Positions 9,053 to 22,000 of a stretch of 64,000 nucleotides of DNA are shown piece by piece; the first letter of the stretch is position 1; every line of letters begins with the position of its first letter. This DNA is from Saksenaea vasiformis B4078 (taxonomy: Eukaryota > Mucoromycota > Mucoromycetes > Mucorales > Saksenaeaceae): positions 1 through 64,000 of the forward strand of contig JNDT01002258.1 of the NCBI GenBank assembly GCA_000697055.1, written 5' to 3'. The position numbers and the translations under genes are program-made. The notes under the pieces were generated by a model. The model had not been told where the DNA came from. It made no database searches and was given only the letters and a program-made list of their open reading frames with translations.

Positions 9053-11681
9053 ATGCTTATAAGTCTCATATATCAGGTGTTTCCAAGTCACAACCAACAC
9101 AATCCTGGTGTGGTTCCTTTTTCCTCCCGGCAGCACTATCTGTCAATTTCGCGCCAGTTGTTTCTAAATCTGGATCACCGGCTCATAAAAGGTACTCCTC
9201 AGATCTTAACACCGATTCCGTTACTTGGTTACCAGTTACGAGAGCAGAAAGAAGCGGTTTTTCTCGCTAGCATTTGGGATGGATGTCAAGCGGTAGATAC
9301 TCACAGTACCGCAACAGTATCGGCTGGTCCCAATTACGCCATAGCCACGCTAGCAAATGCCTACAGACGACGCAAGTTCCAGCATTCCCTTGGTTATTAT
9401 CAACCAAGTCTTTCGCATTCTCATGATTTGAGCGAGTTATCTACAGGTTCTCCAAGTCATCCGGCACAAAAATATCATGTCGAATCCCGCTGCCTGTATC
9501 TCACTGGTGTACTTCACCAACTCAACGAGTTCAGCCATCCAGAAAGACACTGTGGGAAAGTTGGTGCTGGAATAGTCCCTAATCGTAGGTTGCTTCGTCG
9601 AATTTAAGTATGCATCCGACGAACAAGACGAGACAGCGTCGGAATCGTCTGCGAAAACCATTCATTTCAACGCTGAACGGTCCTATTTTCTACCGCCAGA
9701 CAACATTGCATTACTGTCAAATATATCTCCGGATTATCAAGGTTGATTCGAGAGGGGCAGCACAGTAAATTTTTGAGTCACCAAGGAAACGAATTTGTTG
9801 CTTGGATACCTGCTCATTCCTGCTGTTACGGTAATGATATGAATCCTACTCCAAATACATTGTATAAGGACGGTAAGGGCACATGCAAAGTTATAAGCGC
9901 CGTGCTTCACTGTTGTTCTGTGATTCCAAATAGCCATTGCGTCTTCTCTGCTAAGATTACGAGAAAGATCGGATTCCATCACACTAAGCGACTGCATTAA
10001 CGATCTCGCTGATGTCATCGTTGCTTCATATCGTCCATCAGAGAAACTTTCAGATTTCAAAAACAATTGGGCTGCACGCGTACTACAGCTGAGCGCACAG
10101 TTGTCCATTCCTGTCGTAGGTTGATGAATCGCAATACGGTATAGCAGAACTAAACTTCATCGTACAGAAAAAAAACAAGCACAACTGGACAGCCATCCAA
10201 TCTAGGATTCTAGTGCAACTAAGTGAAGAGAGGGAAAATGAAGTGAAGCTAAATGAGGAAGGGGAAAATGAAGTGCCGCAGACGACGCCGTCTGAAACAG
10301 CTTCTACAGACATAAGCGGATCATCGACCTCAAGTACCACATCTAGGAGACTATCATTTATAGAGAGAGAAAAGATCGCATCAACTTTTAAGAATTTGGA
10401 CCAAAGTAAAATGTGGGTGCTTTCTACGAACAAAGTGGTGGAGAAACAGATGGAGAAGCTGGCGCTATCGTGCAATTTTGAGCAGTAAGTGAGAACGTTG
10501 TCTGGCATAAAACTGCAAACGTCATTAACCCCCTTCGGTACAGCCCAAGTTGCTCATTGATACTCGACACTGAGGATCCTCTGTGGCAGGATCCACAAGA
10601 CGGGCCGTTATTTACCGTTGCAGAGTTGGATGAGATCCGCCAATATGAACATAAGCCATTTAAAGATCTACCGCCTGAAGTGATCGATTACATACAGTCA
10701 TTCAAATCCATGGTAGGAAAATCAATAGCTATTTTTACAGAAAAGGGCCGAAGACCTCTGGGAACAAGCGAATAAGGACAAGTTTCACCCTCTTGATAAT
10801 CCAAAAGAAGCCTGGATACAATCAGCGTTCAAGAACTTGGTTGAACTATATTGGGATAATTATTTTCCTATCACAGATCAAACCGAGTACGACCTGCTAA
10901 ACAACTTGTGGCAGCCTATTCGCCGAGCCTTCATTGCGTCCGAAATCGAAGTTAGAAGGTAATTTACTGACAAATGGGAATACTGGCAATGACATAACGG
11001 AATCGCATTGGTAATAACATAGTGGTGAGAAATCGGCAAGGACCTCATCTGATGGCAAAAACATCTCGAGAAAGATAGCTGCTGTTAACCCATGCGATCA
11101 CAAAAAGGTGGGCAACAAATGCGACATGCTTTTTCGATATGACCGGTATGAACTTGGTTGCCTCGAGGCCGGACGGGGTAATGGTAATGGAAAAGAGACG
11201 AAGGAGCTGAGCGATGGAATGGTGAAAATTCCGAAGACCCTGAAAGACATGCTGCTCCTGTTGTTGGTCGATTTCCCCCACCGTAGGAAAGATCTCTTGA
11301 TCTACGGTGTGGTGGTGATGGGTAATACTTTCGCTTAATATCGATTAAGCAATTTTCATAACTCTGTATACCTCTTTTGCAGGTCGAAGCATTTGGATGC
11401 TTCAGGCAAGCTCTCCTTGCGGTTACGTGACAAGAATCACCAAGACAAAAGTCTACCAACATCCGATGAAACTACAGCTTTTTGGAAGGGATATGGCCCC
11501 GATCTTACAGCTGATCTGGAAGTTGAGGATGGCGATGGAGGACATCAAAGATATCGTTGTCAATGAGGATATCCTCACCAACGATGAGACTCCCCAGATC
11601 ATTGCCGAACAGCAGCTAGTACTCCCTCCCTCCTTCCAACGAGGATTGAAAAGGAAACGAAAAGATCAGGAGCCCTTCTGA
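9053..11681 (+). CDS. Mucoralean lineage-expanded protein, function unknown (copy 3)
   Basis: Best-supported exons are 9934-10079, 10120-10484, 10544-10712, 10741-10958, 11023-11321 and 11383-11681, all in phase. Upstream coding stretches at about 9450-9735 and 9053-9430 look like the N-terminus, but their joins are unresolved and a TAG at 9573 interrupts one frame. Recognisable phrases are FIVQKKNKHNWTAIQSRIL, KMWVLSTNKVVEKQM, FEHPSCSLILDTEDPLW and KDMLLLLLVDFP. I know this set from many mucoralean proteins with no assigned function. The segment KCDMLF...CLEAGR places D and E-x-G much as in PD-(D/E)xK nuclease-like folds, which is inference only. The C-terminus is basic (KRKRKDQ) and could be a nuclear signal. 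Two broken copies lie upstream. Confidence 0.55.
10713..10740 (+). other. Putative 28-nt intron in copy 3
   Basis: GTAGGA...TTTTTACAG has intron-like ends. Removing it joins SFKSM to KRAEDLWEQANKDKF in frame and restores the homologous order; retaining it leads to a stop 33 nt into the next exon. At 28 nt it is far shorter than all other introns here (about 40-120 nt), so a small deletion or frameshift is an alternative explanation. Confidence 0.4.
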
Positions 11682-13708
11682 TTTGATGGATCCTGCTGCA
11701 AAAATAAAAATTCAACCGAAATGTTTTTCACTGACCCGGATAACCCTCGTCGCTAATGAGATCAAATAGATGAAGGGAGTGAGATGCAGTTAAACCCCTT
11801 TACGAACAAAGATTCTGGAAGCGAAGAATAGTACTAAATGGCATCTAGGGATTGCGTTTATGTACAAGCGATAACTTGTTAACTGTAGATAGGATTCATG
11901 TTGTAAAATCATTTATTATTAGGGAAACGCTCATGTATTCGCAAAAAATGAATGTATACTTTAATAAGCCTTAAACCATGTCAGTTCACGTTCGTTTAGA
12001 CCCTCGCTTTTGGAAAAGTCTATTCGAAATCTCTATTAACTAACTATCAGTAAATCTTTCACCACAATCAATCACTTGACCCAATTCAAGCGGCCTATTA
12101 ACTATCTACTTCAGTTACTTGCAATAGGACGACAGTCATCGATCTGTCATTGCATTCTATAGTGCTTGAAAAATATAAAGAAAAAAGTTGCGGCCTAAAC
12201 GGATATAGTTTACCAGCGCAAGGTTCTCTGGAGAAAATCAGGCCTGGGTTAAGACCGTCTGCCACTCGGATATTTCCAAATGCGCGATACAATCGTAAGG
12301 GATACCATCGAATGGACCATTTTTGCGTTACTCATTTGCTTAGGATGGTATGGCGAATGAGAGGGGAAAAAAAAACAGGATGTTCCATTTGCAAAAGAAT
12401 TTTTCCGAGGTCTTTGGAGGCTTCACTCTACTAACTCAGGCTTGCATGTATTGTTCCTTTCGCCTATTTCCTTCTAAGGTGCTCGTCGTAGCCTTCCTAT
12501 CCGGCTAAGGGATCGAACTTAGCGAGTGACTTTGACCTATTTTCGAGAATAAAATCAAGCGAAACCAGATGGATAATCTTTGAAAGATCTTTGTCATTTC
12601 ATGAATTATTTCTAGAGTATATATACAGGCGGTTAGTGCAACTTTGTTAAGAAGCCATCTACTCTTGCACCGTAACAAACTTTCTTACAATCTAATTGGT
12701 AATGCTCTATTTGATATTAATGTTGTTTACAAGCGTCTATCGCAACATGATCCTGCACGCAGGACAACGTCGCAGCTGTCATTTTCAAATTGATAGTTTC
12801 AGTACTAGAAATGTACAATGAAACACAAAAGCCGTGACAAGATTTCCTAGAAAGCTGTAGATGAGATCTAAATTTATCTTGGAAGTCGAAGGAAGGAATT
12901 GGATCGATCGGACGTTTATTTGTCTAAGAAAACTGCCTAAACTCCAAGTGGGAAAACCGCATTTACGATCAGTTTGTACTCAGCTACATGAAAGACCGAC
13001 CTGCATACATCATACGTTGATCGCGATGCTGCACCTTCAAGACTGCCGTGTAAACAGGAGAAACTTCGATAATCCTTGGTTTTATGTTATATATACTAAA
13101 GACTATGACAAAGCTTTCGAAAACAGGAGCTATTTAGCTGGATTTCCGATGTTTCAAGCATAGTCCTCATCGGTGGTGTCGTTAGGCAAGATAGGAAGTC
13201 CTACTCTTTCCTGTATTTCGTTAGATGAGATCCGCGTTGACAATTCATGCAGCGACTAAAAAATTTTATAGCATCATCTTCATACGTTATCTACGCAGCC
13301 CACTTACTAAACAGGGGAAACTCGTCCAAAGTTGGGATATACCTATTCTTACAAGTCATATGTCAAACTTTTTTTTTAAGCAAGCTTGTCTGCACGCAGC
13401 CACTGCGTTGTAGCTGAGCCCTCTTTTTTTTTTTCTTGAAAGACGATGAACAGATCGTGTCGCGTCGCTGTCGAGACGTAACTTTTTGAGGAATCGACTA
13501 GAAATGGAAATAAACTCCGTCCAGAAACGCTGAATGTTGCTCAAAAAAAATTCTAAATCGAGATGTTGGGGTAAAGTTTGTTTGATTTTTATTTTTACAT
13601 GAAACTTTCTGCTAAGTTATATAGCAAATCGTAACGGATTAAATAGACAAGACGATGTTTTTATGCGATAAGAAGGGAGGGGCGGGGAAATAGACGAGGT
13701 ACAACTTT
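11682..13708. other. Gap between copy 3 and the PH-domain gene
   Basis: 11682-12390 is the duplicated 3' flank of copy 3 with one repeat unit (12170-12305). Beyond 12400 I see only short frames (for example 12861-13163) that match nothing I know. A weak internal duplication links 12996-13060 and 13265-13325 (CATACGTT..., TAAACAGGAGAAACT). No RNA gene is seen. Confidence 0.45.
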
Positions 13709-14852
13709 TTATGGTGAGGGCAGCGGTCTTTGCGGAGGCGGCATTGGTGGGGGTAACGTCTTTTCCCAGTCGGGAATTTCGGCTAAAGACCGGCGCTGGT
13801 TGGATAACGATGTGTTTCGTCGCAATGAATTGTTATTGTTTTGAATGGCTTTTTGTTCGATTGTATTATTTTTCGTCTTGAGAATCCGATAGTCATCTGT
13901 TAGCTGCAAGGAGTCAAGTAGTGGTTTACTGATTGAGCCCCCGAGGCTCAGTTTAGCGCAACCAACAATTTTTTTCATGGTTTCGAGCCACTCCTTCATT
14001 TGTGTGACGGAGCTACAGCGGAGATGCCACTGACACAGAGGTTTGCGTAATTCGAGTACAAATCCTTTTTTGGACTTTTCGGACACAAACACCATGGTAT
14101 CCTCGGTTAATAAAAAGTGTTCATGAGCGGGTATTGTTGGTTTGGAGGATTTAAAGCAATAAACGGTTCGATCAACAATAGCGATAAAACGACGTTTCCA
14201 TGCGCGTCCGAAGCCGAAGGTAGATGGATGATGTTTGTGCAACCAATCACTGCAGACGGCATGATCTAACGCCAGCTTAACCGACATACACCATGGATCG
14301 ATATTGGCGGCTAAGGATAAGAAAGGAGTATGAACAAATGGATCCGACATTGATTTTAAGTGACGTGCTGTACAAGGTAAGAATCGATTTAACTCTTGTT
14401 GTCGGAAACTTTCTGAACTGGTTGCACCCGATAAAAGAAATCGTGACGAAGGTGGTAACGATGAAAATGAAGAAGACGCTGAGAGTAAAAAAAAAAAAAA
14501 AGAAAACCGAATTAATTTTTTTTCTTTTTTTTTTGTAAGAGTTGTTTCCCCGCGCACCCAACTTTAATACTATTTTATTGGAGTTGAAATATATAGACTA
14601 ATACTTACGTTTATCCAAGGTTCCTGACTCTGCCGACCATCGCCGTGCCTGCTGATCATTGGCATCTTCTTGACTGCTAAAACTATATCGTTGACTTTCA
14701 CTACCACTAGTTGCAGTGGAACATTGTGATGCAACTGAACGACGTAGAAGAGCCTTGGCACCATATAATGCTTTTACTGTTGCATCGTCTTTTATAGGAT
14801 GAACGTCTTTATGTTGTGTTGATTCTTCAGGAAATAATAGTGGTGGTAACAT
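13709..14852 (-). CDS. PH-domain protein
   Basis: Two exons are supported: 14852-14609 and 14478-13709. They are joined by an intron with a GTAAGT donor and a pyrimidine-rich acceptor (TTTACTCTCAG), in phase (AAA-C / CG-TCT). The first exon is Ser-rich and starts MLPPLLFPEE. The second contains a pleckstrin-homology domain running from about SDWLHKHHP through FGRAWKRRFIAIVDRTVYCF to a final helix MKEWLETMKKIV, the expected strand pattern plus the conserved helix Trp. The tail is Asn-rich and Pro-rich (PPPMPPPQRPLPSP) and could bind SH3 or profilin-like partners. A further upstream exon near 15130-14945 (containing KSYGSGPRKFYSQSAENAY) may belong to it. Likely a membrane- or phosphoinositide-linked adaptor; no closer family is recognised. 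Confidence 0.7.
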
Positions 14853-15164
14853 ATTTTGGTATTATAATGTACAAAAAAAAAATGAAAAAAGAAAAAGAGG
14901 AAATAAAATAGTGGAAGACTCATTAAAAATAAGTGTTTTTTTAAAAGGCTGCAATTCACCCCGATAGTCACAAGACCCAACGGGAACAATTATTAAACTT
15001 TGCCGCAAACTTCCGCTTATGTCTTGATTACAATACGCATTTTCAGCTGATTGAGAATAAAACTTTCTTGGCCCTGAGCCATATGATTTCCTTTTTTTTT
15101 TCTTTTTTTCTTCCGTTGGCCTACTACATAGAAAAAAGAATATATATATATGATAAAGTGTCAT

Positions 15165-16034
15165 CCATATAAGGAAATAAAGATCATATATATACTCTTT
15201 ATCTTAGGTGTGTTCAACGGAATGTCTTGTATTAAAATGGAAGTAACCATGACAAAATCGCATTTGTTGTCATGTTCTTTGTGTAAGAAAGTAGCCCCTT
15301 GAAACGCATTGATTGTTTCTAGTTTTCATTGTTGCTGTTGACAAAAAAAGCAATAACTCGCCGCTGCAGTTCAGACAATAAGCCTCTGCATGTACGATTG
15401 ACTAAAAATCTTGGTCAGCTGGATGACAAAGGAAAAGAAAAAAAGGGAGGGTTTAGTTAATGTTGCCACCTTAGCTTCCATATAAGGGCATCGTATCGTA
15501 GCTTGAGCTCTGTTACATTGTTATCTCCTATTGGTACGTGAATAAAAGAAAGGAAAAGAAATACTTCAAGATCCGGTGATAAACTTATCAGTCCCATCAA
15601 TCAATTGTGGAAAGTCGTAATTAAACAAACTGTGATAAATTATAACAAACCAACTTTGAAAATGAAGTAAAATGGTATTTGATGAGCCCATAGTCTGTTA
15701 GGTCTCACGATCATTGATTGGATTGACACAAAAGACGAAAGCTGTTGCACGCAATTATCATTTTTCTCTTTTTTCCGCAAAGTGTTTGTTACGCAAGACA
15801 ATGCTAAGAAGAACAACCATGCTCCATCCACAGTAAAAGTGCCTCATTAGTTGCCTATCGAAGGTGTAAGCTGATCACCACAAGTACTGTGATACGGTGG
15901 AGATGATGGTTCATTTTTCGCACACTCCCCTTTTTGGAAAACATCAACTCCGCTTTTCACTGTCACACGACTGCCTTTTTTTTTTTTTTTTGGAGTGTGC
16001 GAGGGCATACCAAGTTACTTTGGTCGTTGGCAGC
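15165..16034. promoter_or_regulatory. Divergent intergenic region between the PH gene and UTP10
   Basis: 870 bp between two divergently transcribed genes must hold both promoters. A T17 tract (about 15977-15993) sits 40 nt before the UTP10 ATG. Short poly-A/T tracts are frequent. I see no further gene. Confidence 0.4.
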
Positions 16035-19000
16035 ATGTCATTGCAGGAGCAACTAAAGCGTCTCGGCACAGCCGATCTGCGCAATGTCACCGAAGTATCT
16101 AGACGACACAAGGCCTCCTTCCTGTTTACCTCTCGTGAGGCCGCTGATCAAGATCTTGACACGATCTATTCCATTGCTTACAATGGTATTATGGAACTCG
16201 TGATTATCGACAACAAATTCTCGGCTTTCGAGAACACTTTGTTTTCCGAAGCCATGAAGTCAGTTGATAGAGTGCTTCAGGTAGAATATCACGCGTTGGC
16301 CTTTGCCCATTTTCTTTATACTGACATGTTAACATAGACAAAAGACGAAAATGCAAAGTTGGATGCCAGTATCTCCACCTTTTTACAGCAACTGTCACCT
16401 TACTTTCTGTTAAAGCCAGCTGGAAAGGTCCTGGAATGGCTGATCCGCCGTTTCCGCGTTCATGAATTCAACGTTGAAGCAGTTCTTGCTTGTGTTTTGC
16501 CATACCACGAAACGAAGCCCTTTGTGAAGATGGTTTCTCTTCTGCAGATTGAGTAAGTTCTTATTTTCGAATGGATGCGTGGCGTTAATCCCTCTTATTC
16601 TTTTTAATCAGGGATAATTCTCCATGGTCGTTCCTGAAACCAGTGAAACAAAGCGAATTACCTCTTGAACGTTCCCTTTTGGTGAAGAAACTGTACAAAG
16701 ATCGCTATGTTTTGGACTTTGTCTGCAAATTAGTGATCTCCACTCCAGTACCTTTCAAGACGTTGTACTCTTTCTTTGCTGCTACCTTGACCGATTACGT
16801 GCGCCTGGCTAATTCCATCACCGACGAAATGACCGTTGCATTGATGCCCAACCTGATTGATAGCTTGGTTGCACGAGATAGACCCGAACTACAGATCGCA
16901 TCTTACATGATTATCTCACAACTTGCATCGAAAGCCTCCCTCAGCCATGACGCCTTACGTGCGATTACCGATCCAATGATCCGAAAGTGTGCCAAGCCAT
17001 TCTTCAGCTACAGCCTCCTTACCGTGGTGCACTTGGCACAGACGCAGCCGAGTTTTGATGGGCTTGGCAAGAAAGCATGTGAAAAAATGCTTAAATCACC
17101 CACTTTCCACGAGGACTTTTTGACAATCGCAAGCAAATATGCAACGGATAAGTTCCTCAAGTCGATCTTGCCCAAATTATGCACAGCCGTCGTTTCCGAC
17201 ATTGAACATGCACAGTTTTTGGAACAGCTGGTACTGAATGAGTACATCTCCAACGAAAACATCCGTCTCCTATGCGAATGTATTCTAGATGGCTATTTGG
17301 AGATCGCAGCTAATCCTGAAAGCACCGAAGAATCGAAGAAGAGTTATATCGACAGTTTCCAGACACTTCTCGTTGTCATTTCTCAGCGCTATGTTGATGA
17401 TCTTGATACTGTTCTCGATGCCAGACTCAAGTCTGCGTCCAACAAGAAGAAATCGCAATCGAAGACGCTCTACGAGTTCACTTCTATTGCCTTCAAGGGT
17501 ACACGTCACGAAATCATTGAAGGAGGAAACACCACCTTGTACCTATGCCTGAACAGCCCTGCCGTTACAGCACGCCTTTTAGCAATGAAGAAGTTGGTCG
17601 AGATCATGAACGACAAAACAAGTCCCTTGTTGCAGGTAAAAGAAAAATGGGAGAAAGGAAAAGAGAGCAGCCCGCTAAACGGATCTTATAGTCGCCCGAA
17701 GTCATTCAGTCTGCATTTGCCAACTGTCTTGAGAACTTTGATGATCTCCTGTTGTACGCTGTTAGTGAAGTTCCTCAACAGCTTCTAGACTCTGTTCCGG
17801 CTTCCAAGATGTTGAAATCTTTGACAGGATTGCTTCACGAACGAGGTGCTATGCAGCGAAAAGAAACCGTCCAGGTTGTTGAATTCCTGCTCAAGTCGTT
17901 TGTAAAGAGATATCCCAAGGAAAGTTTCTCGGTTACGCGACTTGTTGCGCTCTTTGTTTTCGCCGCTCCCTTGGAGAATGTTCAGAAGCTGATGAAGCGC
18001 ATTGGCAACGTGTCTGCTCAAGGCAATGCGGTGGTGCGGTCGATCACTTCCGACGCGAAAAAGGCAGCCCAGCCTTCCAAGATAACCTCGTCCGAGATGG
18101 TCATCGCGTTGATCAAACTGCAAGCTGAGCATGTACAGAACAACAAGGAACTGCTGACATTCTGGCTGGATATGATCAAGAGCCGAGAGATTTCTGAGAG
18201 AATTCTTGGTCTCTTGGTTCTCGGTCATGCCGTGTCGATTGCTCAAGGCACGAAACAGTCTGAACTTGCTGTTGAGATACATACTGCCATCTTCTCGTCA
18301 ATCACACCAAAGGAAAAGGGAGATCTTTACAGCAGATCATCGTCTTTGAAGGACGAGGACTTCTTGTCATCTGCCATCGTTGAGAAGCTGAGACGCATCG
18401 ATGACGTACCTCATGCATTGATGATCCAGCTGATACAGATGGCACTGTCAAGCATGACCACCTCGATCAAGCGCGCGGACGCAACAGTTACATGGTTTGA
18501 TCGCAGCAAAGATGAAGAAAACACCTACAAGCACGCGGTGGTGGAACTGTTCAAGACATTTACTGGCGGTGCACAGCTCGGTTGCTTTGAACCCATGATT
18601 GTTAAACTGATATCGAACCAGTTCAAGGAGGATATGCTTAGTTTCTTGACAAGCATTTGGACAGATCATAGTAAGTACTCTAGCGAAATTTGCCATCACT
18701 TTACATGGAGCTGATGACGTTCTAGGCACAGCACCTGCTGTTCGAGCACGTTCATTGCAGATTGCAGCGGCGTATCTCGCTCGATGCCACTCTCAGGCCA
18801 ACGTGCGCCACGATTATCAGCATCTTCTTCCTGCTTTGCTTCCCATCTTGACTGAAAGTAACGTGGACGTTCGTTCCCAAGGCCTCCTTTGTCTTGAAGG
18901 CGTGTTCAATGCATACAAGTGCATGGACTTACCCACCGGTCGCAAATTGTACGAGACGGACAGTGCCATGAACGGCAAACCGGCCCGCAAATCCTCTGGC

Positions 19001-22000
19001 AAGGCTTCCATCCTTTCGGCGACCAGTCTTTATGGAACAACATCCGATGTCCCTGATCTCAAATCGAACGACGCCGCTCATTTTGTTGACTATTTGTGGC
19101 ATCGTCACCGCGAGATCAAGCAAGACAGCGCCTATGCTACAGGCCTGATAAGGGAATACTTTGTCTCATGCGAACGTTCGGAAGATAAGCAAATCAAGAC
19201 ACGTGGTACCAATACCATGGACTATCTGTTGAAGCATATCAGCGCCGTGCCACGTACAGATGTCCAGTGCCAGTTGCTGTACCTCCTGGAAGACGTCGAG
19301 ACATCTCGCAAGCTGGTCAACTTGGAGCCTGTGCTGGAAGCAACCTTGAATGGACCACGCACTGTCGAAAACACAACCTTGGTTTCGTTGCTTATTAAGA
19401 CCTACTTGCCTTGCAACGCAGCTGCTCTCGGTAGCAAGGGAGATAAGACATTGCCATTGTTCCTCCGTCTTCTTTCGAATCAAGACCAGTTGCAAGGAGA
19501 GGATGAAGATGGCTGGCAGGTTTCCACCCGCCGCTTTGCTCTTCGACAGATCACAAGCGACTTTTACGAAAAGGCGAGCGACAAGGCCAAACGTAGCATC
19601 TTCTCTGTTCTTGTTGATATTATCACGAATGGACAGCAAAATGAAGCTTCGGAAGCGAAGCGTGTCTTTATGGACATTTCACTTTCTGCAAAGATGTTTG
19701 AAGATGTACTTATCGCCACTGCCAAGGCTCTTACAAGCACTGCGACGGATACAACAAAACGCCGACGTGTGGAAAGCTCTCTCTCCAAGTCTGTGGATCT
19801 ATTCGAGTTGGTGACTATCCTCGAATTGATCGATGCCAAGGCGATCGAGAACGATCACTTGTTGGTGAAGGCATTGTTTGAGATCCTGACGGCGATGGTG
19901 AATGCCGATTTACGCGACGCGGCTGTTTCTTTGGAATACATCAATCAACTTTTGATGTCTTCATTGACACGAATTATCCAGTCAGCTGAAGAGAATGGCA
20001 AGGATGTGGATGAATCTGCCTTGCGCGTGGACACTGTCGTGCAGTGTATCCGATGCACCGAAAATCCCCAGACGCACAATCATGCATTGCTATTGATGGC
20101 TACTGTGGCGTCTATGTACCCAGAATGCGTTTTGCATAACATTATGCAGGTCTTCACATTCATGGGTGCTAATGTGTTGCGCCAGGATGATAATTATAGT
20201 TTCCAGGTTATCCAACAGACCTTGGAAAAGATTATTCCTCCCTTGGTGGCTTCGAGTCGTCTATCCAGCGAGAACGAGGTGGCACTTGCCCTCCAGGTCA
20301 AACCGATCATCAAGGTCTTTGTGGACGCATTGTTCCATATTCCCAAGCATAGACGCTTGCGTCTTTTCTCTGTACTGATCCAGACCTTGGGCGAAGACGA
20401 ATTCTTGTATGCCATCATTTCGTTGTTGCTCGAGAAGTTCACAGAGAAGCTCGCACGCGGTGCACGCACTGAGGCCGAGTCCCTTACAGAATTCAGCTTG
20501 ACGGTTGCCGAACAGTTCAGTGTGCAAACGCAAATGAAGGCTATCCTCGACCTGCTTACCAGCCTACTTGCTTTGCCTAACGAGAAGCCAGAGGATGTGA
20601 CAATGGACGAAACCAACTTGTTCAACGTGAATGACCATAGTGCTAAGCAGCTTCGACAATACAAGCTTGCGACTGTGAACTTTGTGAATCAACTGTTGGC
20701 GTCCAAGGGATTCTTGAACAAGGTGATGGTTCAAAGCAACACCGTGGAAAACTTCCAGGAAACCATGCAGCCCTATTATCTCGATGCAGTGGAGCAGTCT
20801 CTCAGAATCATTGCTTCATTTACAGATTTCCGTGATCGTTATGCTGTCTCGGAAGGTGCTAACCCTGTGGTCGCCAAATTCTGGCGTGCTATTCCTAAGG
20901 TGGTATATGACGTGTTGGAGAAAATCAATGCACTCCTCCCGATTCGTGCGTTCGTGGGCGTCATCTCGCATCTTAGCAAGCATCCCGAAACGGCCGTGCG
21001 TCGTCGTGCCATGGCAATTTTGAACCAGAAGATCGAATCGTTCGACCGACGTATGCCTGAAGATGACGAAGGTCTCTTGATCACAGTGATCAACGATCTC
21101 ACGCATCTCATTGAGACGGAAGACAGCAAGGCCAGCGACGAAGATAGCTCTATCACCAAACAGTCGGCCCTTCTCTGCATTACTTCCTTGGCGAAGCTGT
21201 GTGGCGCCATCTATCCTGCACAGTTTGTAGATGCTATTCCTGTCGTGATTGGTGAACATGGTTTGCTTGTGGCCAATGCGCAATTGAAGGTCTCCTGCTT
21301 GGTTTCTCTTACAGTAATCTGGTTTGTACAGCAAAAATATATATAAAAAAAGAACCGGGTTATTAACTTTTTTCTTTATCTAGCCAAGAGGTTGGTCCTC
21401 GTGCTGTGCCACATCTTCCCAAGTTTATGCCGGCTATCCTTAATGTGTTTTCAGCGACTGTTGAAGCGGAGAGCCCTAACATCATGCTCCAGCTCGCTGT
21501 AGTTAGTGCATTGGAAGCTATGGTGGAAACGTTGCCGCACTTTGTCAGCCCCTATTTGTCAAAGATGCTTGCGGGTCTTTTGCATCCATCGACTTACGCC
21601 TACGACAGCGAAGACAGTCAGAAAGCCATGGTGCAAGAAAAAGTGTCTACGGTCATTTCGAAGCTTGCTTCCAACGTACCACCCCGTGTCTTGCTTAACC
21701 CAGTGTTTGCCTGTTTTGAAACCGTTCTCCAGAATGGAAAAGAGGTGAGTTCATTATTCCACGATGAGAAAGATAGCTCATGTTTCTTTTCCTAGTCTAC
21801 CCTTGCTTTGTACTCGTTGGTTTCGCAAGCCATTCGATCCATGTCGCGCGATGTGGTGACATCTCACTACAAGCAGCTCTTTAAATTCTTCTTGTTGGCA
21901 TTTGATGTGCGTCGCCAACATGGTGAGACGTTTGAAGAAGCAGACGTCGATGCTATGGAAGATTCTATTATTACAGCATTCCTGGATCTTGTGATGAAGT

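Noticed and set aside
9437..10108. Two minus-strand open frames of 74 and 123 codons.
   Set aside because: Antisense to the plus-strand exons of the mucoralean family gene, whose sequence is recognisable.
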